Shown here: positions 6,314 to 7,562 of the stretch, in pieces | Position numbering within the stretch: position 1 is the first letter of the stretch | Layout of the letters: every line of letters starts with the position of its first letter | Origin: Erysipelotrichaceae bacterium UBA6182 | Lineage (GTDB): Bacteria; Bacillota_I; Bacilli_A; Erysipelotrichales; Erysipelotrichaceae | Reading direction: 5' to 3' | Assembly (NCBI GenBank): GCA_002422065.1 | Contig: DITO01000048.1 | Location: 1 to 7,562, forward strand | Length of the DNA stretch: 7,562 nucleotides | Translations under genes and position numbers: made by a program | The notes under the pieces: generated by a model | Told to the model about the DNA's origin: nothing | Seen by the model: the letters and a program-made list of their open reading frames with translations, nothing else | Database searches by the model: none

Positions 6314-6865
6314 CTATAACGAAAACCTTTCCTTAATCATTTTCGCAACAACCTCTGCAGATAAATAGGTATTATCAATTCTAATGTAATTCTCAAAAGT
6401 TATCTCACCATCAACACTGACACAGCGATGATTGTTGTCATCTCTAAGTAAACGTTGGTTGGATTCTTCAATGTTTCGCTTGGATGGTTTATGTACTAAG
6501 CGGTTTTCTGTGGCATTTCTATGTAAACGTACATCTTGAGGAGCTACAAGTTCCACATAATAAATCTCTGCATTATGCTTTTTGAATATGTCAGTTACAT
6601 GAGCAAGATAATCCCAATCCGATTGCATGTCAAACGCGAGCATAATCGTAAAAATCATCCCATAAGAATCAGAAGCGGCAAAATCTTCGAATATGATTTC
6701 TCTCATCCTTTGGATTGTAGATGCTTTAAAATAGCCAAAGATTTCAATGACAGGTTCAATGGTCATATGATTATGAAATAATCGCAAATCAGTAATCTTC
6801 ATAAGTTCTTGACCAACAGTCATTTTTCCAACTGCTGCATCTCCAATTAAGAATAACAATTTCAT
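6314..6865 (-). CDS. Small P-loop kinase-like NTPase
   Basis: A 183-residue cytoplasmic protein with an N-terminal Walker A, GDAAVGKMT (8-16), in which Met15 follows the Lys and Thr16 comes next. This GKMT/GKLT form, followed by VGQEL and the LFHNHMTIE segment (29-37), is what I recall of a family of short kinase-like ATPases often annotated only as AAA family ATPase or shikimate-kinase-like. The basic stretch RNATENRLVHKPSKR (116-130) could be the lid that closes over ATP. The acceptor substrate is unknown and I do not assign one. Start ATG is supported by AAGGAAA on the minus strand (6879-6873). It follows the Nudix gene on the same strand after 83 nt, and I see no strong promoter in that gap (only a TATAAA without a well-spaced -35), so co-transcription is likely. 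Stop is TAG. Confidence 0.8.
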   Translation of the reverse strand: MKLLFLIGDAAVGKMTVGQELMKITDLRLFHNHMTIEPVIEIFGYFKASTIQRMREIIFEDFAASDSYGMIFTIMLAFDMQSDWDYLAHVTDIFKKHNAEIYYVELVAPQDVRLHRNATENRLVHKPSKRNIEESNQRLLRDDNNHRCVSVDGEITFENYIRIDNTYLSAEVVAKMIKERFSL

Positions 6866-6948
6866 AGTGTGGTTTCCTTATTTATAGTTTAATCTTAAAG
6901 TTCAATATTCAATACTGTGTTCACTGCCTTCAAAATAGGTAAATCATG

Positions 6949-7461
6949 CTATTTTAGTAATCCTTCTTTTACCAACATCTCTAATACTAGCGCTTCACGC
7001 TCAAGCATATTCTGATTCTTAGGACCATGAGGTTTCTCGCGATTAGTGATGATCGCAGTGATTGGATCGATGTCTACCAATGTAAACTCTTCTTCAGCTT
7101 CATAATCATCTAATTGTTGTGATAAGACAGTTGATTCCACATCACAAAGATAGTAATAATTATCTTGAATGAAAATGGCTTCAACTTCTCCTTTTTGAAT
7201 GCGATGAACATATCCATACTCACGAATCGAAGATGGAATAATTATAAGTCCAGCCTCTTCGAATGTCTCTCTAACAAGGGCTTCTATTTGGCTCTCATTT
7301 GATTCAATCCCTCCACCTGGGAATTTATAGTAATCGTATTTTTTACTATAAACCATAGCAACTTTACCTTCTCTAATAATAATACTTCGTACAGATGGTC
7401 TAACAAATCTTTCCCCATAAATATCATAGTCCTTGGTATCAATCTCAAATAGTAATCTCAT
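6949..7461 (-). CDS. Nudix hydrolase
   Basis: A 170-residue cytoplasmic hydrolase expected to cleave a nucleoside diphosphate linked to another moiety in a Mg-dependent reaction; the substrate is not deducible. The Nudix box spans 50-72: Gly50, Glu56, then RETFEEAGL (64-72) with the metal-binding Glu68 and Glu69. Thr66 sits where a hydrophobic residue is usual, a mild deviation. KYDYYKFPGGGIE leads into the box. The C-terminal part (LDDYEAEEEF, 117-126, and NMLERE, 151-156) resembles a common Bacillota Nudix subgroup as I remember it. The start is preceded by GGAGGT on the minus strand (7470-7465), only 3 nt from the ATG, shorter than usual; no better in-frame start exists upstream or nearby. 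It is the first gene of the minus-strand pair. Confidence 0.9.
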   Translation of the reverse strand: MRLLFEIDTKDYDIYGERFVRPSVRSIIIREGKVAMVYSKKYDYYKFPGGGIESNESQIEALVRETFEEAGLIIIPSSIREYGYVHRIQKGEVEAIFIQDNYYYLCDVESTVLSQQLDDYEAEEEFTLVDIDPITAIITNREKPHGPKNQNMLEREALVLEMLVKEGLLK

Positions 7462-7518
7462 ATGACCTCCATTAGTATTTTTGTTTAAAGATGTCTTTTC
7501 AAAATTTAATTCTTATAT

Positions 7519-7545
7519 ATCATATAGTTCATTATTGAATGTCAA
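7519..7545 (-). promoter_or_regulatory. Probable promoter of the Nudix/P-loop pair
   Basis: On the minus strand a consensus TTGACA (7545-7540) is followed after 15 nt by TATGAT (7524-7519), five of six matches to the -10 consensus. The spacer is short but a perfect -35 compensates. It would leave a leader of about 50 nt before the Nudix ATG. Confidence 0.5.
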
Positions 7546-7562
7546 GTCCATAATCTTGTGTA

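Noticed and set aside
6818..6844. Met after the Walker A lysine in the P-loop protein as a possible defect
   Set aside because: GKMT/GKLT with the following Thr appears to be the normal form in this family as I remember it, so it is not evidence of inactivation.
4962..6909. TTCAATATT occurring at 4962, 5115 and 6901, and a related TTCATTATTGAA at 7528-7539
   Set aside because: Nine-base AT-rich words recur by chance in DNA this rich in A and T; spacing and orientation show no pattern beyond the single perfect palindrome at 5115.
7458..7472. Minus-strand four-codon frame (ATG GAG GTC ATA TGA) overlapping the Nudix start
   Set aside because: It has no ribosome binding site and is simply the Nudix ribosome binding site read in another frame.

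Overview
The window is low-GC (roughly 35-40% in genes, lower between them), has strong Shine-Dalgarno sites of the AAAGGAG/GGAGG type and TTGACA/TATAAT-like promoters, and reads TGG as Trp with TAA/TAG stops. This fits a low-GC Bacillota bacterium. The ABC-F protein resembles Bacillus YkpA in layout. A lineage near Erysipelotrichales is possible, but I cannot establish it from this sequence.

Layout: (1) 1-1541, guaA (GMP synthase, glutamine-hydrolysing), plus strand, whose true start may lie before the window, followed by a good intrinsic terminator. (2) 1729-3375, an ABC-F ATPase of the YkpA/YbiT type with its own extended -10 promoter. Its second nucleotide-binding domain has lost nearly all catalytic motifs. 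(3) 3618-4607, a Gfo/Idh/MocA-type NAD(P)-dependent oxidoreductase, whose start is fixed by a strong ribosome binding site at an ATG 33 nt inside the longest reading frame. (4) 4608-5137, a 530-nt AT-rich gap without a normal-sized gene. It holds one terminator and an elaborate control region: a consensus -35, a perfect 8-bp inverted repeat over the -10, two leader inverted repeats and a possible 15-codon leader peptide that stops one base before the next gene. (5) 5138-6130, a zinc-free MDR/quinone oxidoreductase-like enzyme. (6) 6131-6313, a convergent gap with a candidate terminator for each strand. (7) 6314-7461, two minus-strand genes, a Nudix hydrolase followed by a small P-loop kinase-like protein, probably sharing the promoter near 7519-7545.

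The genes do not form an obvious single pathway. The plus-strand genes look like separate transcription units, each with long spacers. No mobile element, CRISPR array, tRNA or rRNA was seen. The two observations most worth following up are the one-sided decay of the ABC-F ATPase, where one composite ATP site is intact and the other is degenerate on both faces, and the multilayered control region of the MDR gene, whose operator-like repeat resembles what I recall of HxlR-type quinone-sensor sites.
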